Counted from the first letter of the stretch, positions 36,332-44,874 are shown. The stretch is DNA of 64,000 nt from Kiloniella majae (GCF_002118315.1 NZ_MTSZ01000006.1:62001-126000); one strand, 5' to 3'. The notes: a model not told the origin generated them from the sequence alone. Program-made: numbers and translations.

Positions 36332-37288
36332 TTAATCCACCACAACACGCGCATCATTATAACCGTTGTCGTGTAGTATTTTTAAAAGCTCGTCAGCCTC
36401 TTGAACATTTGTCAAAGGACCAAGGCGTACACGATAAAACGTACGTTCTCCAACGGCTGCATTAGCTACCTGCGCTGTACCTAGCGGAGATAACCTAGCG
36501 CGAAGACGATCTGCATTATGAACCTGAAGGAATGAGCCAGCCTGAACATATATGCTACTGGGTGCAACAGGCGTCTGAGACACGACGCCATCGGTAAAAT
36601 TTGCAGTAGGCTCAACACTTGCTGTTTGAACGGGTGGAGCTGGTTGGCTTGCCGTCGGTGCACTTGCGACCGGAGCATCCAAAGGTTCTGCCGTAACTGT
36701 CTCTGTTGGCGCAGCCAATGTTGTGTTCTCGCTTGAAGCAACCTGAGGCGTATAGTCTTTCCCCTGTGCCTGCGCCGCAAGTTGCCTGCTCTCTTCTTCG
36801 AGTATTTCAACTTTGACTTTTGCCGTTCCTTGAAGCTCAAAGCCTAGAAGCTGGGCTGAACGACGAGAAACATCAATAATTCGATTGTTAGAGAAAGGGC
36901 CGCGATCATTAATTCGTAGCTTAATGGAACGTCCGTTTCCAAGGTTTGTCACACGTACAAGCGATGGCATGGGGAGTGTTCTATGGGCTGCGGTAAGCGC
37001 ATATTGATCATAGATTTCGCCGTTCGCAGTTTTCTTGCCATCAAACCCTGGGCCATACCATGATGCGATTCCAGTCTCACTATAGCTATAATCTACAGCC
37101 GGATAGTACCAGATGTTCTTGACTTGATAAGGAGAGCCAACTTTGTATCGACCAATGGTTTTTGGTGTATCACTTCTCGTGATGCTTTTGGTTGCATGAG
37201 AGGCAAGCTCAATTTCTGCACACCCACTTAACCCGATACCTATAACGGTAAGGCATGCTGCGAATTTTGGAAATTTATTTAAGCTCAT
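36332..37288 (-). CDS. rlpA: RlpA-like septal ring lytic transglycosylase with SPOR domain
   Basis: 318 residues from the ATG at 37288, which follows GGGGGTCTCA; a second ATG at 37300 adds four residues. The lipobox LSGC puts Cys near residue 22. The double-psi beta-barrel contains GIASWYGPGFDGKKTANGE and INDRGPF with the catalytic Asp. A Pro/Ala/Thr-rich linker leads to a C-terminal SPOR domain (SIYVQAGSF...) that binds denuded septal glycan. It lies upstream of dacC in the same direction, forming a cell-wall block. Confidence 0.94.
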   Translation of the reverse strand: MSLNKFPKFAACLTVIGIGLSGCAEIELASHATKSITRSDTPKTIGRYKVGSPYQVKNIWYYPAVDYSYSETGIASWYGPGFDGKKTANGEIYDQYALTAAHRTLPMPSLVRVTNLGNGRSIKLRINDRGPFSNNRIIDVSRRSAQLLGFELQGTAKVKVEILEEESRQLAAQAQGKDYTPQVASSENTTLAAPTETVTAEPLDAPVASAPTASQPAPPVQTASVEPTANFTDGVVSQTPVAPSSIYVQAGSFLQVHNADRLRARLSPLGTAQVANAAVGERTFYRVRLGPLTNVQEADELLKILHDNGYNDARVVVD

Positions 37289-37365
37289 TGAGACCCCCAT
37301 ACATATACTGTGAAAGATTGTATGCTTCTATCGAAGTCATATCAATCTTATCTAGTGTGATCCCT

Positions 37366-37395
37366 GTGATTAATTTCTTCGTGATTAATTTCTTC
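37366..37395. repeat. Perfect 15-bp tandem duplication
   Basis: GTGATTAATTTCTTC occurs twice in immediate succession (37366-37380, 37381-37395) in the gap between rlpA and the transglycosylase gene. It looks like a slipped-strand duplication. Confidence 0.85.
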
Positions 37396-37429
37396 AACTC
37401 TTTTGGTCTCATCTAATATTTTGTTGCTT

Positions 37430-38773
37430 TCAGGATTTTCTCAGCTTCAAGAGAAGGGCTTCATCAGGATATCCATCACCAGGTAAACCAACTTTCTTTT
37501 GAAAGTTACGAATACCTTCACGTGTTTTCCTTCCTATGATGCCATCAGCTTTACCAACATCGTACCCCAGGTTTGCAAGGAGAGTCTGGATTTCTTCAAT
37601 TTCTGTTCGATGTAAGGGGCGTTCATTTACCGGGCGAGGTGAAATGAGAGGGGCTTTTCCGGCGATACGATCTGATAGATGGCCGACGGCAAGGGCATAA
37701 AGTATAGATCTGTTCCAGTTCAGGATTTTACGGAAGTTGTTGTATACAAGAAAAGCTGGGCCTTTGTGTCCTGAGGGGAGGATAAGCGATGCTTCTAAAT
37801 CAAGTGCAGGTAAATTGTTCCCGGTTATCTTCCTGACGCCAGCTTGTTGCCACTCGACAAGGCTTTTCTTGGTGTTGAGGCCGACTAAATTCCAGTTGAA
37901 ATTCTGAGGTAGTTGAACTTCCCTGCCCCAAGTATATTCATCGTCCCATCCAATTTGTCCAAGATAATTAGCTGCCGATCCAAACACATCTGGCAGGCTG
38001 TGCCATATATCTTTACGACCATCACCATTTTCATCCACGGCGTAGAGATTATAGGTCGAAGGAATAAATTGGAGGTGCCCCATGGCACCAGCCCATGATC
38101 CCTGCATTTTTTCCGGTGTGATATGACCGTCATCTATAATGCGTAAGGCTTCGAGTAACTGGGTTCTGAAAAAATCACTGCGTCGCGTATCATACGCAAG
38201 TGTTGCATCAGCTGCGATGACCGAAAATCCGCCCGTATGTTGACCAAAATTACTTTCCAGCCCCCAGAAAGCGAGTAAAAATCGACTTTGGACACCGTAT
38301 TTATTGCTTATATTATCCAGTAGTTCTTTGTGGGTTTTCTGAAGTTGTTGCGCCTTTTTTATGCGTTGAGTATTTACTGCTCTATCCAGATAGCTCCAGA
38401 AAGTGCGGGTGAATTCTGGTTGTCTGCGGTCATATTCAATGATTTTTGGGATTGGCTGTATGCCCTTAAAGCTTCGGGTCAGGGTTTGTTCTGAAATACC
38501 CTGGCCTCTTGCTTCTATTTTGAACTCATTAAGCCACTGTTCGAATGATATTTTTTCTACGGCCTGTTCAGAGTTGTTCTCAACTGTTTGAGCGTGCGCG
38601 GTTGGAATCAGGGCCGGGATCAGGGGCGTGATCAGGACAGAAGAAATAACCGATGAAAGAAAATACCTGTAGAAAGTAATTTTGGAATTAATGCTATTAT
38701 TTTTTTTAAATTTGAAGTTTCGGCGTAATGAAAGAAACAAAGTAAGCTCCGAATCGCGTATAGATGATCTCAA
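37430..38773 (-). CDS. Lytic murein transglycosylase (MltB/SLT_2 type) with peptidoglycan-binding domain
   Basis: 447 residues. A long basic N terminus and a hydrophobic stretch (about 34-60) end at AHAQT, probably a signal sequence or anchor. The SLT_2 domain has the catalytic Glu in FWGLESNFGQHTGGF and the supporting segments SWAGAMGHLQFIPSTY and DENGDGRKDIWHSLPDV. The C-terminal PG_binding_1 domain is LLANLGYDVGKADGIIGRKTREGIRNFQKKVGL. It cleaves glycan strands to 1,6-anhydro products. The true start may be further downstream than the first ATG, since the leading 30 residues are unusual. Confidence 0.93.
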   Translation of the reverse strand: MRSSIRDSELTLFLSLRRNFKFKKNNSINSKITFYRYFLSSVISSVLITPLIPALIPTAHAQTVENNSEQAVEKISFEQWLNEFKIEARGQGISEQTLTRSFKGIQPIPKIIEYDRRQPEFTRTFWSYLDRAVNTQRIKKAQQLQKTHKELLDNISNKYGVQSRFLLAFWGLESNFGQHTGGFSVIAADATLAYDTRRSDFFRTQLLEALRIIDDGHITPEKMQGSWAGAMGHLQFIPSTYNLYAVDENGDGRKDIWHSLPDVFGSAANYLGQIGWDDEYTWGREVQLPQNFNWNLVGLNTKKSLVEWQQAGVRKITGNNLPALDLEASLILPSGHKGPAFLVYNNFRKILNWNRSILYALAVGHLSDRIAGKAPLISPRPVNERPLHRTEIEEIQTLLANLGYDVGKADGIIGRKTREGIRNFQKKVGLPGDGYPDEALLLKLRKS

Positions 38774-38845
38774 ACATGTTTAAAGAACTCTATCCGAAAT
38801 AATGCGGTAAGCGCTAGCTTGTTTCCAATAATGTTAGTCTAAAAT

Positions 38846-39286
38846 CTATATTCGTTTGTGATAGACACGACAATTCGATGTCCCCTGTCCTTTGAACAGG
38901 TAAATTCTATCTTTTTCGGCAAGCTTTTTGGGATCGTGCAACATATTCCTCTGGTATAGTGCTGCTCCATATTTTCGACCATCAACGACGGCGACATATT
39001 GCATCGACTTAACCTGTTTGAAACGCCCACGTTGGCAAGCTTTGCTTAACCCGACATCTTTTGTAAAGATTTCCTGCAATGGATCTGCGGTACTATATAT
39101 TAGACGACTGCCGAGATAACGTTCTTTTTTGAGTTGCTGATTTGGCAACCCGGGCTTTAACAATGGCTTTCGTGTTATGTTATTGGGAGTTAGATACCCA
39201 TTTTGTGCGACACTGTTGTGCGAAGAAACAATAAAAGCAGTACAGATTAGTGCTGTTGAGATGATTTTTTTCAGATGTTTTCGCAT
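38846..39286 (-). CDS. Secreted protein of unknown function
   Basis: 146 residues with a clear Sec signal (MRKHLKKIISTALICTAFIVSSHNSVAQ). The mature part is basic (SRLIYSTADPLQEIFTKDVGLSKACQRGRFKQVKSM). Two Cys residues, in SKACQRG and TSNCRVY, could form a disulfide. I do not recognise a domain. It lies upstream of the transglycosylase gene in the same direction, with a 72-bp gap and no clear terminator. Confidence 0.65.
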   Translation of the reverse strand: MRKHLKKIISTALICTAFIVSSHNSVAQNGYLTPNNITRKPLLKPGLPNQQLKKERYLGSRLIYSTADPLQEIFTKDVGLSKACQRGRFKQVKSMQYVAVVDGRKYGAALYQRNMLHDPKKLAEKDRIYLFKGQGTSNCRVYHKRI

Positions 39287-39431
39287 AACAATACTTTTCT
39301 TTGTGCTTTATATTTTAAGAACACAAATATAACTGTTAAAAGAAAACGTAGAGTTAACATCTTGTTTTCATTTTTATGGGATCTTACAAGTTATTGTATT
39401 GTTAAATTTATTTTAAGGGTCTCGCCCACGC

Positions 39432-39770
39432 ATGATCAAAAATTTACTAGATAAGCTTTTTGGTAAAAAAGAAATACGCCGCGAAGGTCGTGAATTCGGT
39501 GTTACCGGAACTGTTGCCGTTAAGGGCGTTGATTATTCTTTGGATAATTGGAGCTCCAGTGGCTATGCGATAACGGGGTATGATGGCCCTTTATTACGTG
39601 GTGATCATGTTGATATTCATTTTCGTCTTGAATTGGATGGCGGTGCATTGGAATTTGACTGTAAATCGATTATCGTTCGGATTGAACCGGACAAAGAAAC
39701 ACTGGCAGGTGTTTTTGTTGAAATGAGTCCGGAAACACGAATTCTTATCGCAAATTATTTTGATAGCTAA
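39432..39770 (+). CDS. PilZ domain protein (predicted c-di-GMP binding)
   Basis: 112 residues, essentially one PilZ barrel. The c-di-GMP motifs look intact: RxxxR at R16 and R20, and the second motif at N39-x-S41-x-x-G44 (DNWSSSG). PilZ proteins of this size act as freestanding effectors. The next gene, 55 bp downstream, encodes a FliN-type motor-switch domain, so an effect on flagellar rotation is a reasonable inference. Confidence 0.82.
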   Translation: MIKNLLDKLFGKKEIRREGREFGVTGTVAVKGVDYSLDNWSSSGYAITGYDGPLLRGDHVDIHFRLELDGGALEFDCKSIIVRIEPDKETLAGVFVEMSPETRILIANYFDS

Positions 39771-39825
39771 GATCTGCAAGCCATCGTATTCTGTATGAAG
39801 ATAAATTATATAAGAAGGTAACTTC

Positions 39826-40170
39826 ATGTCTGATGAAGAAGCTATGAACAATGATGATGTCGATGATATGTTCGATTCTGCACCTGCGGAACAGGATACG
39901 ACAGCGTCAGATTCCCCTGAAATAGATGAAAACGTTCCGGCGGTTCATGGCGTTGGGCTGGAAGTCTCCGCGATCCTTGGTACGGCACAAATGCCTGTCA
40001 GTCAGCTATTGAAAATGGGACGTGGCGCGGTTGTTGAGCTTGATAAATATATCGGTGATACCATTGATATCTCTATCAACGATCAAATGATTGCCCGTGG
40101 TGAAGTTATGATTAAAGAAGATCGCCTTTGTGTTGAGATTATAGAAATGATCAAACGAACAGGTGATTGA
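39826..40170 (+). CDS. fliN: FliN-type flagellar motor switch (SpoA) protein
   Basis: 114 residues. An acidic disordered N terminus (DEEAMNNDDVDDMFDSAPAEQD) precedes a SpoA domain, GLEVSAILGTAQMPVSQLLKMGRGAVVELDKYIGDTIDISINDQMIARGEVMIKEDRLCVEI. It has the length and composition of FliN, the C-ring protein that receives the CheY signal. No other flagellar gene is present in the window. Whether this is the only FliN or a second copy cannot be told. Confidence 0.88.
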   Translation: MSDEEAMNNDDVDDMFDSAPAEQDTTASDSPEIDENVPAVHGVGLEVSAILGTAQMPVSQLLKMGRGAVVELDKYIGDTIDISINDQMIARGEVMIKEDRLCVEIIEMIKRTGD

Positions 40171-40220
40171 TATTTTAGCTTTGCCTGTTGGGTAAAACTT
40201 GTCTTCAATGGACAAAAATT

Positions 40221-40246
40221 AAAGGAGCTTTGCGGCTCCTTTTTTC
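40221..40246 (+). terminator. Rho-independent terminator after fliN
   Basis: An 8-bp stem AAAGGAGC / GCTCCTTT (40221-40228 with 40235-40242) is followed by a T-run. Confidence 0.88.
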
Positions 40247-40261
40247 ATTTTTTGCCAGAAA

Positions 40262-40309
40262 AGATAAGAAAAGATAAGAAAAAATAAAAAATGTCATCTT
40301 TTCTTATCT
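40262..40309. repeat. 14-bp perfect inverted repeat with internal direct repeat
   Basis: AGATAAGAAAAGAT (40262-40275) is the exact reverse complement of 40296-40309. The left arm overlaps a tandem direct repeat of AAAAGATAAG (40259-40268 and 40269-40278). It lies between the fliN terminator and the tRNA-Ser gene. Confidence 0.8.
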
Positions 40310-40394
40310 AAGCATTTGACACTACGCTCAAATGGAGATATTTCAGAGCCCGTCGGAACGAGAATAACAGAATATAGTTCTCAAGACGATATGT

Positions 40395-40484
40395 GGAAGG
40401 ATGGCAGAGCGGTTGAATGCACTGGTCTTGAAAACCAGCAAGGGTGCAAGCCCTTCCAGGGTTCGAATCCCTGTCCTTCCGCCA
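40395..40484 (+). tRNA. tRNA-Ser(UGA)
   Basis: A 90-nt class II tRNA. The acceptor stem GGAAGGA pairs with TCCTTCC, and the encoded CCA follows discriminator G. The anticodon loop CTTGAAA holds TGA between stems CTGGT and ACCAG. The variable arm is long (about GCAAGGGTGCAAGCCCTT), and the T-loop is GGTTCGAATCC. It reads UCA and related serine codons. Confidence 0.97.
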
Positions 40485-40497
40485 CTCTCTAAAGAAT

Positions 40498-40526
40498 AAG
40501 CGCCGTTTCCGGCGCTTTTCTTTTTT
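40498..40526 (+). terminator. Terminator of tRNA-Ser
   Basis: A 7-bp stem AAGCGCC / GGCGCTT with a six-base loop is followed by TTCTTTTTT. Confidence 0.88.
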
Positions 40527-40541
40527 GTACTTTTCCTGACT

Positions 40542-41081
40542 TTAACCGTGAAGAGCAATAAGTGCCTCGTGCAATTTCTGCTTCAAGTCTTCGTTCGTAA
40601 GTTGGTTTGCATCACTGTCGAAATTGTCGAAAAAACTTGGAACTGAAAGTGTGCCTTTTATCTCTGCGCCAAAAAACGGTGCTGATGTTTCTGCTGATTT
40701 CAGAACACTGCTTGCGCCGCCTTGCCCCGGTGACGTCGACAGGAAGAGTGACGGCTTACCCTGAAAGACTTTGGTCTCTATCCGCGATGCCCAATCAAAC
40801 AGGTTTTTGTAAGCTGCTGTGTAGGATCCATTATGTTCGGCAAAAGAGATAATAAGGCCGTCAGATTCTTTAATTTTGTTAAAAAAGTTATGAGCCAGCT
40901 GTGGTTGGCCAAGCTCTTCTTCTCTATCGACGCTGAACAGAGGTAGTTCATAATCGTTAATATCAATAACCTCGACAGTAACATCACTCCGCAGTTCTCT
41001 AAGCTGCTCACCTGCATAGGTAACGAGTGTTTTATTGATTGATTTTGTGCTGTTACTGGCTGCAAAGGCGAGTATTTTCAT
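40542..41081 (-). CDS. NADPH-dependent FMN reductase family protein
   Basis: 179 residues of flavodoxin-like fold. The N-terminal phosphate-binding loop is AFAASNSTKSINKTL, then LPLFSVDREEE and a central LIISFAEHNGSYTAAYKNLFDWASR that contacts the flavin. It then has GKPSLFLSTSPGQGGASSVL. Such enzymes reduce quinones, chromate or azo dyes with NAD(P)H. The gene is divergent from a LysR regulator 214 bp away, which probably controls it. Confidence 0.9.
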   Translation of the reverse strand: MKILAFAASNSTKSINKTLVTYAGEQLRELRSDVTVEVIDINDYELPLFSVDREEELGQPQLAHNFFNKIKESDGLIISFAEHNGSYTAAYKNLFDWASRIETKVFQGKPSLFLSTSPGQGGASSVLKSAETSAPFFGAEIKGTLSVPSFFDNFDSDANQLTNEDLKQKLHEALIALHG

Positions 41082-41252
41082 TGTAACTTCCTAAACTGCT
41101 ATTTGTTCTTTTTAACACGGGACCTAAAAATAAAGTCATATAGTCGAATATTGAAGCAAAAGCTTATCGACCCGAACTACTTCTATTCCAGCCCTTAACT
41201 GATTTACAAATGGTTGTTCTAAAATATTTTTGTAGATCTAAATTTGAGATAT

Positions 41253-41274
41253 ATTGTCCTGAAATCAGAACAAT
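41253..41274. promoter_or_regulatory. 22-bp near-perfect palindrome, candidate LysR operator
   Basis: The left half ATTGTCCTGA and right half TCAGAACAAT are complementary except for one pair, around a central AA. A further half site TTGTTCT lies at 41214-41220. It sits 22 bases before the regulator's start, in the divergent promoter region. Confidence 0.6.
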
Positions 41275-41295
41275 GGTCATTAAAAGGGATCTCCA

Positions 41296-42195
41296 GTGAT
41301 TAATTTGAACGATATGGTGCTGTTTGCAAAGGTCGCCGAACTGGAAGGTATTTCGGCGGCAGCAAGAGTGTTGAACATACCAAAATCACGAGTAAGCCGA
41401 CGGATTGCTACACTTGAGAATGACCTGGGAGTGCGGTTAATAGAGCGGACAACACGCGCTGTTCAATTAACGGAAATGGGAGCCATTTTTTTCCATCACT
41501 GCAGACGCATTGTCGAAGAGTCAGAAAGTGCGGTTGAGACTATACACAACATGCGGGAAACGCCGAGAGGGAATCTAAGGGTTAGCGTTTCTTTTGCAAT
41601 TGGTCAGTATCTTGTTGCGCCCTATCTAGGTGAATTTTCTAAACTCTATCCAGATATTAAAATTAGCCTGGACCTTAATAATCGACATGTTGACTTGATT
41701 ACAGAAGGATATGACCTGGTAGTAAGGGTGGGGGAACAAAAAGATTCAAGCTTAATGAGCAAGCTTATTGGACAGGCAAGAGCTAAGCTGTGTGCATCTC
41801 CCGCTTATCTTGAAGAGCACGGGCATCCGACGTCTTTGGAACAATTGCCTGATCATAAAATACTTATGATGAGTGACAGTAATGCACTGAAACAATGGGT
41901 ATTGGAAAATCAATCTGGGAAATTATGCACTGTCGATGTGGTGCCGAATGATAATATCAATGATTTTACGGCCTTGCGTTCCATGATCGAAGATGGGTGT
42001 GGCATTTCGATTATACCTGAATATGTTATTCAGAACTCGATAGATACTGGTAAACTTGTAAACGTCTTACCTGATTGGCAAAGCAAAGTTATCAGCTACT
42101 ATGTTCTTTATCCCAGCCGGAAAGGCTTAACGAAAAAAGCTCGGGCATGGATCGATTTCTTTGAAGAAAAGTTTAAGGCCAATACAAAGTCATGA
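41296..42195 (+). CDS. LysR-type transcriptional regulator
   Basis: 299 residues. The HTH is NLNDMVLFAKVAELEGISAAARVLNIPKSRVSRRIATLENDLGVRLIERTTRAVQLT, and the effector domain (about 90-295) contains GNLRVSVSFAIGQYLVAPYLGEFSKLYPDIKISLDLNNRHVDLI, typical of the DsdC/PecT-like CrgA subgroup. It starts at GTG 41296 with AAAAGGGAT upstream. Its likely target is the divergent FMN reductase gene. Members of this group often answer to electrophiles or quinones. Confidence 0.93.
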   Translation: MINLNDMVLFAKVAELEGISAAARVLNIPKSRVSRRIATLENDLGVRLIERTTRAVQLTEMGAIFFHHCRRIVEESESAVETIHNMRETPRGNLRVSVSFAIGQYLVAPYLGEFSKLYPDIKISLDLNNRHVDLITEGYDLVVRVGEQKDSSLMSKLIGQARAKLCASPAYLEEHGHPTSLEQLPDHKILMMSDSNALKQWVLENQSGKLCTVDVVPNDNINDFTALRSMIEDGCGISIIPEYVIQNSIDTGKLVNVLPDWQSKVISYYVLYPSRKGLTKKARAWIDFFEEKFKANTKS

Positions 42196-42228
42196 AATTT
42201 CGGCAGGGATACAGCGGTAACCCTAGGG

Positions 42229-43542
42229 TTACCGATCCAGTCCAACCCCTATAAAACGCATTTTGACTTTGAAGAAAGCACCAATGTCCAGAAATGGTCG
42301 TGGTGGGATCCATGTGGCGGGGGCAGAGGCAAGACAATCGTCCACTAATTGGGAGGATACGTTACAGGCGTAATCGGCCAAAGCTGCTCCAAAGGCAGTT
42401 CCCCTGCTCACTCCTGAGCCATTATATCCGCCAGCGAGATATATATTTGATGTTTGTTGCCCAAAAAAATTCGTAAAGTTTTGACTGATGCCTTCTACAC
42501 CAGACCAGGAGAATTCAAAGGGAACATGAGCAAGTTGAGGGAAGCGTTTCTCGAAAGCAGCGCGATGAATTTCCCGACGTTTTGACAAGAGCGTATCAGA
42601 CATTAAGACTGCGCCGTGATATTCTGCCGTATTGCGGAGGGAGAAACGATTGTCCTGTGTCAGTCGAACAGTTGCGCCGCCACTGTGAAGAGAAAGAACA
42701 CCCCATTCTTTTAAAGTTCCCAGGCTGGAAAGTTCGTCAGTCGTTAGTTGACGCGTAAAGCTGCCAGATAGAGTGCTCCCCATAATATAGCGTTTTATGA
42801 AACCAAGCTTAGGGGCTTCATAATTTGTTGCGATAATAACTTTATCCGCAGTTATTTTACCGTTTTCAAGATCAAGAACGGCCGGCTCACCTTGATTTAT
42901 TTTTAATACGGGACTGTTCTCATAGAGAGTTACATTGTGAGGCAAGTTATCGCCAAGTCCGTGTACAAGAGCGGCAGGTTGTAAAAGAACCCCCTTGGGA
43001 ACATGAACACCTGATTTATAAAGATTCGTACCCAGGCGCTCTGTCAATTCATCTTGATTTAAGAGTGTGTGCTCATACCCCAATTGATTGAGGTGGTCTT
43101 TGAAATTATCGTATTCTTTGAGTGATTTTTCATCTGCAGCAGTGTGATAAAAACCGTCCTCTTGCCACTGACAATCAATTCCAAGGTCGTTTACCTGTTG
43201 ACGTAACAGGTCGAGACCTTGTGTATTGATACGATTAACACGGCGATAATTAGTTTCCTGGTTTTTATCAAATGCGCCTGAAAATTGGCTAATGGCAACG
43301 GCATAACCGGAATTTCGACCTGAAGCCCCCTGCCCCAGTTTTCTGGCATCTAACAGTATTATCTGATCGTTAGGATTATATTGTGCCAACCGTTTGGCGG
43401 CAGACAGACCTGTTACCCCTGCGCCGATTACAACCCAGGGGACACGATGATCTCCTGACAAAGGACTGGTTGCTTCCCTTTTGGTAAGAAGCTCTGCCCA
43501 CCCATGATTGTCCGTTGAAAAATTATGTGTTGCCAGCGCCAT
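42229..43542 (-). CDS. FAD-dependent oxidoreductase (D-amino-acid-oxidase/DadA-like)
   Basis: About 437 residues. The dinucleotide-binding motif is VIGAGVTGLSAAKRLAQ, followed by DARKLGQGASGRNSGYA (flavin contact) and a C-terminal NIYLAGGYNGSGVSRGTAFG that closes the FAD site. This matches the DAO superfamily, as in gamma-glutamylputrescine oxidase PuuB or glycine oxidase. It oxidises an amine or amino acid, substrate unknown. The frame is open from a TTG at 43608; the ATG at 43542 (MALATHNFSTDNHGW) is preferred, because PuuB-like proteins begin in this way. Confidence 0.86.
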   Translation of the reverse strand: MALATHNFSTDNHGWAELLTKREATSPLSGDHRVPWVVIGAGVTGLSAAKRLAQYNPNDQIILLDARKLGQGASGRNSGYAVAISQFSGAFDKNQETNYRRVNRINTQGLDLLRQQVNDLGIDCQWQEDGFYHTAADEKSLKEYDNFKDHLNQLGYEHTLLNQDELTERLGTNLYKSGVHVPKGVLLQPAALVHGLGDNLPHNVTLYENSPVLKINQGEPAVLDLENGKITADKVIIATNYEAPKLGFIKRYIMGSTLSGSFTRQLTTDELSSLGTLKEWGVLSLHSGGATVRLTQDNRFSLRNTAEYHGAVLMSDTLLSKRREIHRAAFEKRFPQLAHVPFEFSWSGVEGISQNFTNFFGQQTSNIYLAGGYNGSGVSRGTAFGAALADYACNVSSQLVDDCLASAPATWIPPRPFLDIGAFFKVKMRFIGVGLDR

Positions 43543-43650
43543 CAAGACATATCCCGAAAGATTTTTGTTGTTAGAAAAGGCTGTCGCATACCCAGAGCTG
43601 ACGGTCAATATATGTTCGATGTTTTCCTATAGTTATGATTGCCCTGCGCC

Positions 43651-43881
43651 TCAAAATATTTGTGACCTGAAAATCAATTGCTCTGAATAATAACTGTGTC
43701 GGGGAATATCTTTCCATCGGAGATTATTTCTATCATGATTGTTCTCAAGATCAGGTGTTAAGTAACAAAATGCAGGTAACTTATCTTCCGACAGACCTAT
43801 GTCATTTAAAATATGCTTATTGGTAATGGGTAACACGTTGGTTGATTGCCTAGTGAATAGTTTTTTAAACAGGAATAACAT
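43651..43881 (-). CDS. DUF1127-like small protein
   Basis: 76 residues from the ATG at 43881, which follows GTGAGAGATTTAAG. The frame is open further upstream without a better start. The segment HILNDIGLSEDKLPAF resembles the core of the DUF1127 (YjiS) family, which in Alphaproteobacteria includes small RNA-binding or phosphate/stress-related proteins. The C-terminal half (DRNNLRWKDIPRHSYYSEQ) is unlike the short family members. It is divergent from a LysR gene 93 bp away. Confidence 0.6.
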   Translation of the reverse strand: MLFLFKKLFTRQSTNVLPITNKHILNDIGLSEDKLPAFCYLTPDLENNHDRNNLRWKDIPRHSYYSEQLIFRSQIF

Positions 43882-43974
43882 CTTAAATCTCTCACTATCT
43901 GATGCGACTCCCGTTATTTGACTATAAGCTATCATTTCATAAAATTAGCTAATTATGTAACTTGCTATACAAAA

Positions 43975-44859
43975 ATGAATAATATGCATTGGAATGATTT
44001 GAAGGTTTTTGCTGCAGTGGTTCAAAAAGGATCACTCTCTGCGGCTGGGCGATACTTGGGCCTGAGCCAACCAACAATTGGGCGCCATATTGATAGTTTG
44101 GAAAAGGCGTTAAATAAGAAGCTCTTTAATCGTGGCTCGAAGGGATATGTATTAACTGAACAAGGCCTCGAGCTCCTCCCGCATATTGAAGCGATGGAAC
44201 GGGCTAGTCTCGCGATAGAAGAGCACGATCAAAGTGAAATATCGGGCATTGTTAGGCTTTCTCTGCCAGAAATCACCAGCCGTTATCTGGGGAAAAGGTT
44301 GTTACCTCTGCAAAAGCTTTACCCAGATATAAAGCTTGAAATTGCAACATCAAACCAGTTTGTCAATCTATCCCGAAGAGAAGCTGATATTGCGCTTCGT
44401 ACAGAACTTCCAGCACAGGGGGATTTAAGGACAAAGCTCGCTTTTCGTACACAGGCAGCAATCTTTGCAAGCCATCAATATACAAAGCTAAATCCTGCAG
44501 CCTTAACCGAGGAACGATACCAAAAATGTGACTGGATTGTTCCGATCTGGGGACGTGCATCGAAGCAAGCTGAGGATTGGTACAAAGATAAAATGCATAC
44601 ATCCCGTGTTGCTTATCGCTGTGCTTCTTTTCATGTAATGATGGATTTGGCGCTTGCTGGTGCAGGTTTAATCCTATGGACCAGCGGCTATGCCAAAGAT
44701 CATGCGGGATTAGTCCGTGTCTCGGAAGAGATAACAAGCCAGCAACGGGATTACTGGCTTGTGTCACATAGTGGAGCGCTGGAACAGCCAAGGGTTCGCG
44801 CAGTATGGGATTGGATTAGCGCCCTTTTTGAACAAGAGAGGTCAAAATTTATCCTGTAG
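43975..44859 (+). CDS. LysR-type transcriptional regulator
   Basis: 294 residues from the ATG at 43975 (MNNMHWNDLKVFAAVVQKGSLSAAGRYLGLSQPTIGRHIDSLEKALNKKLFNRG). A TTG at 43918 would add 19 unlikely residues. The effector domain shows GIVRLSLPEITSRYLGKRLLPLQKLYPDIKLEIATSNQFVNLSRREADIALR. It could regulate the divergent DUF1127 gene or the oxidoreductase gene beyond it. The ligand is unknown. Confidence 0.92.
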   Translation: MNNMHWNDLKVFAAVVQKGSLSAAGRYLGLSQPTIGRHIDSLEKALNKKLFNRGSKGYVLTEQGLELLPHIEAMERASLAIEEHDQSEISGIVRLSLPEITSRYLGKRLLPLQKLYPDIKLEIATSNQFVNLSRREADIALRTELPAQGDLRTKLAFRTQAAIFASHQYTKLNPAALTEERYQKCDWIVPIWGRASKQAEDWYKDKMHTSRVAYRCASFHVMMDLALAGAGLILWTSGYAKDHAGLVRVSEEITSQQRDYWLVSHSGALEQPRVRAVWDWISALFEQERSKFIL

Positions 44860-44874
44860 GGTGCAAATTTTCTG

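Noticed and set aside
44363-44791. 142-codon minus-strand frame inside the LysR gene
   Set aside because: It lies completely within a well-supported gene on the other strand and has no domain signature.
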